Shown here one piece after another: positions 9,078 to 17,730 of a stretch of 64,000 nt of DNA (position 1 is the stretch's first letter; the number at the start of each line of letters is the position of its first letter). The DNA is from Pseudomonadota bacterium (lineage in GTDB: Bacteria > Myxococcota_A > Polyangia > Haliangiales > Haliangiaceae): NCBI GenBank assembly GCA_022360315.1, contig JAKSDA010000596.1, forward strand, positions 1 to 64,000, read 5' to 3'. A program made the position numbers and the translations under genes. The notes beneath the pieces were generated by a model, which did not search any database, was not told the DNA's origin, and was given only the letters and a program-made list of their open reading frames with translations.

Positions 9078-10568
9078 CTAATCGCGGATCGTCCAGTCGG
9101 TTCCGCCCGGGGTGTCGAGAACTTCCGCTCCGAGTTCGTGGATCAGGCCGCGGATCTCGTCGGCTCGTCCGTAGTCCCTGGCCTTGCGCGCTGCACTGCG
9201 CTCGGCCACAAGAGTTTCGATACGGTCGATGTCGAGGCCGCGTGCCCTGGCCAGGCGGCTGCGCCGCTGGGCCAGGAACGCGATGGGCTCGCTGGTCAAG
9301 ATGCCGAGAGCGCCGTTCGCCACATCTCGGATCTGGTCGGCCAGCCTGGCCAGCGAGCGCCGGCGAACTTTCTTGGGTGCGCTCTTGGGTTCGTCGAGAA
9401 GTTTGTTGGCCGCGCGCGCGGCATCGCCGAGCGCGGCGACCACCACCGGCGAGTTGAAGTCATCGTGCAGGGCGTCGCGGGTGATCGGTATCAGCTGGTC
9501 GGCCGCGGCTATGACCTCGCCTTTACCGGGATCGGCGCCTGTGGCCAGAAAATCGTCTAGCCGCCTGAGCGTGGTATAGAAATAGTCCAGCCGCCGGTCG
9601 GCCTCTTCGAGGTCGCGGAAGTGGATGACGCCGTGTTCTTCCTCGACTTCGAAGTTGACCGGTGAGCGGTAGTGGTGGGAGATGCAGAAAAACCGCAGTG
9701 CCTCGCCGCCCACCGCATCGGCGATCTGTTTGCAGCCAAACACATTGCCCAGCGACTTGGACATCTTTTCGCCGCTGAAGTTGAGAAAGCCGTTGTGCAT
9801 CCAGTAGCGGGCGAACGTATCCGTGCCCCTGGCCGCCTGGGACTGGGCCATCTCGTTCTCGTGATGGGGAAATATCAGATCTTTGCCGCCGCCGTGGATA
9901 TCGAAGGTCTCGCCCAGATGGCGAATCGTCATGGCCGAGCACTCGATATGCCAGCCCGGCCGGCCTTTGCCCCAGGGCGAATCCCAGGACAGCTCGCCCG
10001 GCTTGGCCGCTTTCCAGAGCGCGAAGTCGCCCGGTGCACGCTTGCGCTGATCGACCTCGACCCGGGCGCCAGCTCGCAAATCCTCGATCGATTGCCCGCT
10101 GAGCTTGCCGTATTCGGGAAATGACTCGACTGAAAAGTACACATCGCCGTCGACGTCGTAGGCGGCGCCTCGCTCGATGATCTGTTCGACGAGCGCGATG
10201 ATGTCGTCGATGTGGGTCGAAACACGCGGCTCCACATCGGGCATGGCCACGCCAAATCGGGCCATATCGCGGTTGTACTCGTCGGTGTAGCGCGCGGCCA
10301 GGTCCAGCGGCTGCTCGCCATCTCGCGCCGCGCGGGCAAAGATTTTGTCCTCGACATCGGTAATATTGCGGACAAAGCGAACGTCATGACCGAGCCAGGA
10401 CAGGCTGCGGCGGATCATGTCAAACAAGATGGCCGAGTACGCGTGCCCGATATGAGCCGAGTCGTAGGGGGTCGGCCCGCACAGATACATCGATACTTTG
10501 CCCGCCTCGACCGGCTCGAAGAGGACTTTTTTCCGCCTCAGTGAATCGTAGATACGCAGCTTACTCAC
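9078..10568 (-). CDS. cysS: Cysteinyl-tRNA synthetase
   Basis: 496 residues, class I aminoacyl-tRNA synthetase that charges tRNA-Cys. Diagnostic motifs are [16 protein letters not shown] (zinc Cys and HIGH), [14 protein letters not shown], and [10 protein letters not shown] (KMSKS). Further zinc ligands lie in WHIECSAMT and the HHE motif. Length and order agree with bacterial CysS. It sits seven bases downstream of the membrane-protein gene at 10576-11853 on the same strand, so the two are probably co-transcribed. Confidence 0.97.
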   Translation of the reverse strand: MSKLRIYDSLRRKKVLFEPVEAGKVSMYLCGPTPYDSAHIGHAYSAILFDMIRRSLSWLGHDVRFVRNITDVEDKIFARAARDGEQPLDLAARYTDEYNRDMARFGVAMPDVEPRVSTHIDDIIALVEQIIERGAAYDVDGDVYFSVESFPEYGKLSGQSIEDLRAGARVEVDQRKRAPGDFALWKAAKPGELSWDSPWGKGRPGWHIECSAMTIRHLGETFDIHGGGKDLIFPHHENEMAQSQAARGTDTFARYWMHNGFLNFSGEKMSKSLGNVFGCKQIADAVGGEALRFFCISHHYRSPVNFEVEEEHGVIHFRDLEEADRRLDYFYTTLRRLDDFLATGADPGKGEVIAAADQLIPITRDALHDDFNSPVVVAALGDAARAANKLLDEPKSAPKKVRRRSLARLADQIRDVANGALGILTSEPIAFLAQRRSRLARARGLDIDRIETLVAERSAARKARDYGRADEIRGLIHELGAEVLDTPGGTDWTIRD

Positions 10569-10575
10569 AGCATCA

Positions 10576-11853
10576 CTAGTTGCGCCCGGTCGAGCGGCCG
10601 GGCAGTTCGGGGGAAGACAAAGCCGACGGCAAGGGGTCGTCGGGCTTCAGTGCTGCCCGTACCGTACGCCACAACGCCCACAAAAACAGCAGCCCAAAAA
10701 AGCCCAGGCCTGCGTAGAGCGGCAGCACGTACCAGTACAGTTCGGGTTTTTCGTGGCCGAGCAAAACCATCGCGTCGGGGTCGAGTTCGCGCGCGACGGC
10801 GACGGCTATCCACGAGATATTCGCAAGTGGTAACTGAATACCACCGGCAGACAGGACATCGCGGTCGCGGGTCAGCTCGCCAAACGTCGCCTCGTGGACC
10901 TTCTTGACCGGATCGAGCAGGGCCGAGAACAGCTGTTTTTCCTGCAGCGCGGCCCGCGCTGCAGCGACTCCGCCCGGCACGGTGGCGAGATAGATCCACG
11001 AGTCTTTCTGACCGATCGGCCTGGCCTCGGGCGGGACCATTCCGGCCCCGACCAGCGCGTCGGTCCAGGCCTGGCTGGTAGGCAGGGTGTCGGTGGCAAA
11101 GACGTGAATCCGCACTCTGTCGGCCACCTCTTCATAAATATGTACGGGCGTGTCGGCAGCTACAGTGATGTGATCGCCGGCCGGATCGATCAATGTGGTC
11201 GTGTTCTGCTCGACTGCCCGGGCGACCTGGTCGGGCCGGACAAATCGCGGTTCCGGCCCGCGCTCGGCCACGTGACGGCGCAGCTCATCGGCAAACGGCA
11301 GGTCGGCGACCCGGCGCAGCCGCCCGCTGTACACCTCTTCATAACGGATCCCGGCGGTCCAGACATTGCCGCCGATCATCAGCCACAGCTTGCCGTTCGA
11401 CCCCTGTACAGGGGCGAGACGGTTGCCCTGATCGGCCTTGCTGCGCGCCACTCGGACCGCAAACGTGCGGTCGGGAATTGCTCGGACCGTTACAAATTGC
11501 TCGGCATTGCCGGGATCGATGGCCTCGGCCATCGAGTCGAGCGCACGCGGCGTTTCGGAATTGTGCGAAAAGCGCAGGTCGCTGTGCAATACAAACCCCA
11601 TGTAGACACAGAACAGCACAATACTGAGCGCCAGGACCGGGCCGATGTTGGTCCTGGGTCGCGGCAGGGCGATCAGTTCTGGATCGAGCTCGTCGTGCGA
11701 ATACGGCCGGCCCGTCATCTCCTCGAGCGACAAGGTCTGTCCGGCTGGTCCGGCCCCGTCTGACCTGTCTACTCGACCACCCGGCGTCGCGCTGTCCACG
11801 CCTGCCTGGTCCGAGTCCGCGCCGGGCGCGGACGTATCGCTTTCGTCTGCCAT
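10576..11853 (-). CDS. Two-TM membrane protein of unknown function
   Basis: 425 residues. An acidic, disordered N-terminus of about 75 residues is followed by a transmembrane helix ([20 protein letters not shown]) and a large extracytoplasmic region of about 250 residues. A second helix ([20 protein letters not shown]) lies near the end, with a short Pro/Ser-rich tail. The periplasmic region ([34 protein letters not shown]) shows alternating strands but no known domain. The gene runs directly into cysS. Function unknown. Confidence 0.75.
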   Translation of the reverse strand: MADESDTSAPGADSDQAGVDSATPGGRVDRSDGAGPAGQTLSLEEMTGRPYSHDELDPELIALPRPRTNIGPVLALSIVLFCVYMGFVLHSDLRFSHNSETPRALDSMAEAIDPGNAEQFVTVRAIPDRTFAVRVARSKADQGNRLAPVQGSNGKLWLMIGGNVWTAGIRYEEVYSGRLRRVADLPFADELRRHVAERGPEPRFVRPDQVARAVEQNTTTLIDPAGDHITVAADTPVHIYEEVADRVRIHVFATDTLPTSQAWTDALVGAGMVPPEARPIGQKDSWIYLATVPGGVAAARAALQEKQLFSALLDPVKKVHEATFGELTRDRDVLSAGGIQLPLANISWIAVAVARELDPDAMVLLGHEKPELYWYVLPLYAGLGFFGLLFLWALWRTVRAALKPDDPLPSALSSPELPGRSTGRN

Positions 11854-12245
11854 CGGATCTTCGAGATCCTAGCCTGCAATCGTCGCTACTGCCAGTGGCG
11901 CGTGGTCGGACCAGCGTTGCTAGATCGTCCCCGCGAAGCCACGGCACGGCCAGTTGCCGAGAAGTCGGCTGCTTCGACCGGGTTGCGCCCGCAACCAATA
12001 CCGTCCCGCTCCGCACACTGCGGGCGAAGAAACCGTGTTACGCCGATATCTCCATTATCACACAATCGTCACAATCATCGAATTTCGTCATTTGCACTTG
12101 CGACCGTCAGCGCTATTCATTGTGGCCACACGAGCAGTATTCTATTTCGTTACATAAATCAGAGTTTCTGCCGGTCGACGAATATGCAAGATACAGAATT
12201 GTTACCAAATAGTTACAGAGTATTTTCATATATTTTATATATGCA
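11854..12245. other. Intergenic region, A+T-rich towards the right
   Basis: No gene is supported. From about 12050 the DNA becomes clearly A+T-richer than its surroundings, consistent with a promoter region for the phosphoesterase gene. Short frames here lack ribosome-binding sites. Confidence 0.45.
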
Positions 12246-12276
12246 TTGACGTAACCACTGTGCGATCTGCTACTAT
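12246..12276 (+). promoter_or_regulatory. Candidate housekeeping promoter for the phosphoesterase gene
   Basis: TTGACG (12246-12251) and an extended -10 TGCTACTAT (hexamer 12271-12276) are separated by 19 bases, longer than ideal. The element lies about 50 bases before the start codon at 12329, which has GGAGTAAGCC directly upstream. Plausible but untested. Confidence 0.4.
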
Positions 12277-12328
12277 CGACTGGCTTTCCGTTATAAGTCC
12301 AAAACCAACACAAATATCGGAGTAAGCC

Positions 12329-14281
12329 ATGACGGGTGTCCGTGCTTTGCGGTCTCTGGCATACACCCCATGGGTGTGGTATATCGCCTTACCGGTCGGC
12401 ATCTCGGGTTGTGGATCCAACGCGATCGACGAGGAGGAGATCGACAACAATCGATACGAGCTTATTGGCGAAGTGAAAGTAGCATTCCTCGGCGACCAGG
12501 GAATTGGCAGTAGCTCGTACGATGTATTGTACATGATTCGAGACGAGGGAGTCGAGGCCCTCATTCACCTGGGTGATTTTGACTATCAAGACGATCCCGA
12601 TTCCTGGGATGATATGCTGACGGCGGTTTTGGGGCCGGATTTTCCGGTATTTGCTGCGATCGGCAATCACGATAAAAATGAGTGGCCGACATATCAGCAA
12701 ACGCTGAAAAACCGTTTATCGCTGGTCGACGAAGCGTCCTGCGAGGGCAACCTCGGCGTTAAATCTACCTGCACCTGGCGGGGATTATTCATCATCCTGT
12801 CGGGTATTGGAAGCCTTGGCTCGGGCCACGAGGTCTATCTGGCCGACCAGCTATCGAGTAGTGATGCGACCTGGCGTATCTGTGCCTGGCACAAGAACAT
12901 GCGCCGCATGCAAGTTGGTGGCAAGGAGGATGAGACCGGGTGGAGTATCTACGAGTCGTGCCGACAGGGTGGTGCAATCGTGGCGACGGGACACGAGCAT
13001 TCGTACTCGCGCACTCACCTGATGGACAGTTTTCAGAATCGGACCGTGGCCTCGACGTCGGACCCACTCGTACTGGAAAACGGCAAGAGTTTCGCATTTG
13101 TAGCGGGACTGGGTGGGCTCAGCATACGGGATCAGGAGCTCGACGGTCCGTGGTGGGCATCGATTTACACATCCGATCAAGACGCCAACCACGGTGCCCT
13201 TATTTGCACGTTCCGAGCGGGTGGCGTGCACGATCAGGCCAGTTGTTACTTCATGGATATCGATGGAGTTATTCCGGATCGTTTCGATGTAGTCAGTGCT
13301 GTAAATAGTTATCCCACCATCTGCCCGTGGGCGGCCGGCCATCCTGATCGATGTCGGGATTGTGGTCCGTGCGAAGTCGGTATAGGAGACTGCGACAACG
13401 ACAGCGAATGCCAGAGTGGTCTGGTATGCGCCTATGACGTCGGCGAGGACTACGGTTACGAGTATGGCATTGACGTCTGTGTTTCCCCGGATTGTCAGTG
13501 GCCAGTGGGTCATTCGAACTACTGTGAAGATTGCGGGCCGTGCGGTAATGGCGAGGGCGACTGTGATGGTGATTATGAATGCCAGAGTGGTTTGGTCTGT
13601 GCGACTGATGTAGGGGCTGACTACGGCTACGGGCCCGAGGTCGACGTCTGTGTTTCCCCGGGTTGCCAGTGGCCGGTGGGTCATTCGAACTACTGTGAAG
13701 ATTGCGGACCGTGCGGCGATGGCGAGGGCGACTGCGATGGTGATTATGAATGCCAGAGCGGGTTGGTCTGTGCGACCGATGTGGGCGCCGATCACGGCTA
13801 TGCGCCCGAGGTCGACGTCTGTGTGACCCCGGGCTGCCGCTGGTCTCGGGGCGACCTCAATTACTGTCGAGACTGCGGTCCGTGTGTGCAAGGGGAAGGC
13901 AACTGTCAAAATGACAGTGAATGCCAGAGCGGCCTTGACTGCGCGGTCGATGTTGGAGCAGACCACGGCTACGCTCCCGATGTGGATGTGTGTGTGACCC
14001 CGAAATGCCCCTGGCCCATGGGCCACTCGAGCTACTGCCGAGATTGCGGACCGTGCCGCGATGGCGAGGGCGACTGCGACAATGCCGGAGAATGTGAGAG
14101 TGGTCTGGTCTGTGCGGCGGATGTTGGCGCCGACTATGGCTATGCGTCCGAGGTCGACGTTTGTGCTACCGAGGGCTGTCCGTGGCCGCTTCGTCGGCTG
14201 CCAGGCGTTGCGAGGCGGCCGCAGCCCAAACGCAAGGCCGAGGCGAAGAGGGCCGCAGCCAAGAAAACCGAAGCGCTGTGA
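12329..14281 (+). CDS. Secreted calcineurin-like phosphoesterase with five Cys-rich repeats
   Basis: 650 residues. A signal region ends in ISGC, a likely lipobox. Residues 45-310 carry the metallophosphoesterase signature: FLGDQGIG, LIHLGDFDY, AIGNHDKN and GHEHSYSRTH, giving the Asp/His/Asn ligands of a dimetal site as in purple acid phosphatase-like enzymes. From residue 332 there are five tandem repeats of 57 residues (13322-14176). Each has about eight cysteines (CxDCGPC, GDCDxDxECQSGLVC, VDVC) and acidic residues suited to calcium. A sixth copy breaks off into a basic tail (RRPQPKRKAEAKRAAAKK). The ribosome-binding site GGAG is well placed. It is probably a surface or secreted phosphatase. 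Confidence 0.85.
   Translation: MTGVRALRSLAYTPWVWYIALPVGISGCGSNAIDEEEIDNNRYELIGEVKVAFLGDQGIGSSSYDVLYMIRDEGVEALIHLGDFDYQDDPDSWDDMLTAVLGPDFPVFAAIGNHDKNEWPTYQQTLKNRLSLVDEASCEGNLGVKSTCTWRGLFIILSGIGSLGSGHEVYLADQLSSSDATWRICAWHKNMRRMQVGGKEDETGWSIYESCRQGGAIVATGHEHSYSRTHLMDSFQNRTVASTSDPLVLENGKSFAFVAGLGGLSIRDQELDGPWWASIYTSDQDANHGALICTFRAGGVHDQASCYFMDIDGVIPDRFDVVSAVNSYPTICPWAAGHPDRCRDCGPCEVGIGDCDNDSECQSGLVCAYDVGEDYGYEYGIDVCVSPDCQWPVGHSNYCEDCGPCGNGEGDCDGDYECQSGLVCATDVGADYGYGPEVDVCVSPGCQWPVGHSNYCEDCGPCGDGEGDCDGDYECQSGLVCATDVGADHGYAPEVDVCVTPGCRWSRGDLNYCRDCGPCVQGEGNCQNDSECQSGLDCAVDVGADHGYAPDVDVCVTPKCPWPMGHSSYCRDCGPCRDGEGDCDNAGECESGLVCAADVGADYGYASEVDVCATEGCPWPLRRLPGVARRPQPKRKAEAKRAAAKKTEAL
13322..14176 (+). 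repeat. Five tandem 171-bp repeats
   Basis: Units start at 13322, 13493, 13664, 13835 and 14006, each 171 bp (57 codons), inside the phosphoesterase gene. Units 2 and 3 are the most alike, pointing to a recent duplication. A truncated sixth unit starts at 14177. Unequal recombination could change the copy number between strains. Confidence 0.9.
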
Positions 14282-14298
14282 TCCAGACGGCTGACAGC

Positions 14299-16125
14299 CT
14301 ATTCAGTAGCCGGAGCGGTAACAGCGGCGCGGCTGTCGAGCGAGCTTGGCTTCCGTGCGCGGGTCTTTTTCGCGGGTGGAGTGAAAAAGCAGAGATCTGA
14401 GGGCTTTACTCCGTCTTTGACTGTCATCGTCGGCCCGCAAGCGTGAACATCCGCTACCGAATGATACGTTGCCTTGCCGAGGTCAAACGCTTCCTGGAGC
14501 GAACGCCCGAGGCCGATCGCTCGATAGAACGCCGATGCGAACTTGAGAGCTGCCCCGTCATCAATGGTGTGCGCCATGCCAATGGCGCAATCAATATGCT
14601 TTGTGATGGCCTCGGCCTGGACATGCGAATAGCAGGCGTTGAATACGGCCAACCGTACGTTGTCTTGGACTGCACAAACCACAGCCGCTAGAAGCTCAGG
14701 TTGCATCACATGGCCGTTACCACTCTCGTTCACGAGCATCACACCCTCTGCCAACCCGTGGCCACTGAAGTGAACGATCTCCGGCTGGTGCTCAAGTAAG
14801 GCAAGTTGGAGATCTTCGAGCCCGACGGCCCACCGAGAAATCAGCTCGATTGAGTCTTTGTATTTCGATTCACGGATAGCTTTCTCGATCGCGCGCATTT
14901 CGCGATCCAATGCCAACGGAGCGGCATCGACCGGATTGGCACCGAGCACCAGAATGGTAGTAACTTTGGCTGGCTCCGAGGCCAGCCTCTCTTCGAGGGC
15001 CAATATTCTGTAACCCATTATCTGCTGTAGATCGCCATCCTTAAAAAGTCGTTGGAGCAGCTGTGCAGCATCCTCCGACATAGCGAGTTCTAGTATCACG
15101 CTGCCCAGTCGGAAGCCTCGGATTTTTAGTTGCGGGTCATAGAGACGCGCTCGGAGTTCTGCTTCAATCTCAGTGAGAACCGCGGCTGTGATTTCGGAAA
15201 GCTCGCCCTCTAGTCTGAGATTCCAGCGAGCGAGGCTTGTTTCAGCGTCGACAAAGCCAAGGTTGAGGAGCGTCGCGCCGCGGAGGTCGGCCCCGCGGAG
15301 GTCGGCCCCGCGGAGGTCGGCTTGGTGGAGGTTCGCTCGAAGGTCGGCGCTGGTGAGGTTGGCCCCGCGAAGATTCGCTCTGCACAGGTACGCCAAGCTC
15401 AGGTTAGCTCTGCTCAGGTTAGCTCTGCTCAGGTTAGCTCCGGCGAGATAGGATAGGCGGAGGTTGGCCTCGCTGAGGTTGGCCTCGCTGAGGTTGGCCT
15501 CGCTGAGGTTGGCCTCGCTGAGGTTTGTGTCGAAAAGGTCGGCCCCGCTGAGGTTGGCCGCCCGAAGCTCCACGCCGCTGAGATTGGAGCTGCAGAGAAC
15601 GGTGTTGACAAGCTGCGCGCAGTTAAGGTTGGTGTTATCGAGCTTCGCGCCACGTAGGTCGGCGTCGGTGAGGTCAGCCTCCCACAAGTCAGCACTGCTG
15701 AAAACGGCGCCAGCGCTGGTAGCTCTGTAGGAGAAGCTGCTGGTAGCTCTGTAGGGGAAGCCAGGTGTACCAGTTGCAAAACGTGGGTAGCATTTTGCCC
15801 CGCGTAGGTTGGCCCTGCGCAGGTGGGCCCCGCGCAGGTCGGCCGCGCACAGGATGGCGCCGTGGAGGTTGGCCTCGCTGAGGTTGGCCCCGCTGAGGTC
15901 GGCCCTACTAAGGTTGGCCCCGCTGAGGTTGGCCCCGTAGAGGTTGGCCCGGCTGAGGTCGGCGCTGAAGAGGGTGGCCCGGCTGAGGTCGGCCCTACTG
16001 AGGTTGGCCCGGCTGAGGTCGGCCTGGCTGAGGTTGGCCCGGCTGAGGTTGGCGCTGAAGAGGGTGGCCCAACTAAAATCGCGCTTCCCATTTGCATACT
16101 GCTCGAGTAGTTTACGCCCTTCCAT
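14299..16125 (-). CDS. Pentapeptide-repeat protein with C-terminal CHAT protease-like domain
   Basis: 608 residues. After LLEQYANGKRDFSWA, roughly residues 18-285 are pentapeptide repeats (ANLSR, ADLRG and similar), expected to form a right-handed quadrilateral beta-helix. A middle module (about 300-385) has FRLGSVILELAMSEDAAQLL and LFKDGDLQQI. The C-terminal third is a CHAT domain of the caspase-like clan: VTTILVLGANP, the His motif VHFSGHG (near residue 455) and the Cys motif FNACYS (near 498). The catalytic dyad appears intact. CHAT proteases act in bacterial immunity and cell death, often after sensing by a partner. No signal peptide is present. It is divergent from the gene at 16386. Confidence 0.85.
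   Translation of the reverse strand: MEGRKLLEQYANGKRDFSWATLFSANLSRANLSQADLSRANLSRADLSRATLFSADLSRANLYGANLSGANLSRADLSGANLSEANLHGAILCAADLRGAHLRRANLRGAKCYPRFATGTPGFPYRATSSFSYRATSAGAVFSSADLWEADLTDADLRGAKLDNTNLNCAQLVNTVLCSSNLSGVELRAANLSGADLFDTNLSEANLSEANLSEANLSEANLRLSYLAGANLSRANLSRANLSLAYLCRANLRGANLTSADLRANLHQADLRGADLRGADLRGATLLNLGFVDAETSLARWNLRLEGELSEITAAVLTEIEAELRARLYDPQLKIRGFRLGSVILELAMSEDAAQLLQRLFKDGDLQQIMGYRILALEERLASEPAKVTTILVLGANPVDAAPLALDREMRAIEKAIRESKYKDSIELISRWAVGLEDLQLALLEHQPEIVHFSGHGLAEGVMLVNESGNGHVMQPELLAAVVCAVQDNVRLAVFNACYSHVQAEAITKHIDCAIGMAHTIDDGAALKFASAFYRAIGLGRSLQEAFDLGKATYHSVADVHACGPTMTVKDGVKPSDLCFFTPPAKKTRARKPSSLDSRAAVTAPATE
15270..16080 (-). repeat. Pentapeptide-coding 15-bp repeat tract
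   Basis: A long tract of imperfect 15-bp units encoding A(N/D)L(S/R)x pentapeptides. Nearly identical consecutive units lie around 15281-15330 and 15470-15530. The near-identity suggests ongoing expansion or gene conversion within the CHAT gene. Confidence 0.8.
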
Positions 16126-16385
16126 GCCCTAAATGAGAACCACTAGGAGAGCCACGAGCAAGCCTAAACAGCGGCATCTGAAGGAGTCGCCCCACTCAAC
16201 CTGTACGAAGTATTGGATGTGTCCACTATTTAGGACACTGGGCAGCGACTGACAGAGCGTCTGCCCGTCTGGCTGTGACGAGCCAGTAGCGATCGACGAG
16301 GGCGCGATGGTAGCTGAGCTCTTGTCACCAAGGTTAGACGCGAGCACGTCGAATTGACGCGCCACTCACTTGCCCTCGACAGGTA
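16126..16385. other. Divergent intergenic region
   Basis: About 260 bases between the divergent CHAT gene and the nuclease-like gene. It should hold both promoters. No coding frame, strong dyad or conserved box was recognised. Confidence 0.4.
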
Positions 16386-17309
16386 TTGCTCGTTTACAGT
16401 ACCCAAACCGTGCCGGCGCACAAAAAGGATCTGCCCCATGGGAACCACAACGACACGAGAAAAGAGCCCGCGCTCAAGACGTTCTGGCACTATCCCTACG
16501 CCAGCCTGATCACAAAGCGAAAACCGCCGAGCTGGGAGGTCACTGTCGAGAAAGTCCTGTCGCTTTTGCCACGAGCAGCCGACCAGCTGCTACTGCGCCG
16601 TAAGAGCACCGAGGGCCATGACCAGGAGGCGCAGGTCATGCGTGGGCTGTGGCCCCTCTTGACCGACGTGGCGCTGCTCGAATTCAAGGGGCCGACCCAC
16701 GGTCTCCGCCAGCGCGATCTCATGAAGCTGCTCAGCTACGGTACGGAGTATTTGTCGCTAGACGAGTGCCCCATTAGGAAGCCGTCGGAGCTAAGTCTCG
16801 TACTCGCTGTACCCAAGGAGACCCCAACGCTGCTGGAAGAGTACGCGCAGTGTGATCTGAAACCACAGGAGCCTGAAGGCGGGTATGTCCGGCTCACTGG
16901 GTGGAAGTATACTATGATTGTTGCCCTACTCGACCAGGTGGCCGAAGCTGAACATGATGATTTTATTCGACTTTTTACCCACGACCGGAAAAAGGTCAAA
17001 GATCCAAAGGCCCTGCAGTGGATGCAAGCTTGGGTCAGGAAGGCTAGCACCATGGAAGAGCTGAAAGACACAGAAGAATATGAAGACATCGTCAAGGGGC
17101 TCATCGACTCGGTAGGCATGGAGAAATTGCTGAGCCTCATCGAACCCGACGAGGTCTTCCGGCACTTCAAGCCCGAGCAGCGCCTAGCCGGCCTCGATCC
17201 GGACGAGGTGCTCCGTCATTACGACCCGGAGCAGCGGCTCGCCGGGCTCGACCAGGAGCAGCTGAGGCTACTCCGGGCCGCTCTCGACAAAAAGCTCAAC
17301 GGGTCGTAG
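16386..17309 (+). CDS. PD-(D/E)XK nuclease-like protein with RLAGL repeats
   Basis: About 307 residues if TTG 16386 is the start; GTG at 16410 is an alternative and there is no in-frame ATG nearby. The segment PLLTDVALLEFKGPTHGLRQ resembles the core of Rpn-like PD-(D/E)XK nucleases (Asp, then the E-F-K triad residues). It is followed by LMKLLSYGTEYLSL. The C-terminus has two copies of a short motif (PEQRLAGLDPDEVLRHY), a repeat type seen at the ends of Rpn-family and cyanobacterial or chloroflexal hypothetical proteins. Activity is predicted only. It is divergent from the CHAT protein, so joint regulation is possible. Confidence 0.55.
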   Translation: MLVYSTQTVPAHKKDLPHGNHNDTRKEPALKTFWHYPYASLITKRKPPSWEVTVEKVLSLLPRAADQLLLRRKSTEGHDQEAQVMRGLWPLLTDVALLEFKGPTHGLRQRDLMKLLSYGTEYLSLDECPIRKPSELSLVLAVPKETPTLLEEYAQCDLKPQEPEGGYVRLTGWKYTMIVALLDQVAEAEHDDFIRLFTHDRKKVKDPKALQWMQAWVRKASTMEELKDTEEYEDIVKGLIDSVGMEKLLSLIEPDEVFRHFKPEQRLAGLDPDEVLRHYDPEQRLAGLDQEQLRLLRAALDKKLNGS

Positions 17310-17323
17310 CCGGCACTGTCGGA

Positions 17324-17599
17324 CTACGGCTTGGTGATCGTCTGCTCGGCCAAAACGCCGATATCACGCTCGACCATGGCCAGGGCGTGGCGCGAGACCT
17401 CGGCCTTGATGCGGGCGGTAGCGGGAAGTTGACGGCGATCGGAGTGTAGGTCACGCTGCCGCGCTATGAATAACTACGAGAAACTTGCGAACCACATCCA
17501 CACGAATAGGTGGCAGGCACTCGGAGACAAACAGGTTGACACGCTGCAGATCGAGAATAGCAGCGGGACTGAGCGCTTCCGCCGAGTCATAGAGCGCGG
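17324..17599 (-). pseudogene. Possible gene remnant in two frames
   Basis: On the minus strand two consecutive frames look protein-like: LYDSAEALSPAAILDLQRVN up to a stop near 17450, then an overlapping frame with RRQLPATARIKAEVSRHALA and VERDIGVLAEQTITKP ending at 17324. A frameshifted fragment of one gene, cut at its 5' side by the palindromic element at 17600, would explain both. No family was recognised and chance is not excluded. Confidence 0.3.
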
Positions 17600-17670
17600 G
17601 GACGGTGTAAGCTTTTCAACTTGGCGCCACGGTAGGAGCAAGTCTCCAAGTTGAAAAGCTTACACCGTCC
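17600..17670. repeat. 71-bp palindromic element, copy 1 (MITE/REP-like)
   Basis: The ends are GGACGGTGTAAGCTTTTCAA and its complement, folding into a long hairpin with loop TAGGAGCAAGTC. The second copy at 19246-19316 is the same length and in opposite orientation, as shown by the asymmetric centre (GGAGCAAGTCTCC versus GGAGACTTGCTCC). The shared sequence continues 11 bases inward (GTGCGCCGGTC here, its complement GACCGGCGCAC beside copy 2). No transposase is present, so this fits a non-autonomous mobile palindrome. A terminator role is also possible. Confidence 0.75.
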
Positions 17671-17730
17671 GTGCGCCGGTCAAAACCGGCGGGGAGTAGC
17701 GAATGAAAGAGTCGTACAGTGAAGGAATAA

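Noticed and set aside
15270-16080. CRISPR-like array because of regular short repeats
   Set aside because: The units are 15 bp, continuous and in frame, encoding pentapeptide repeats without spacers.
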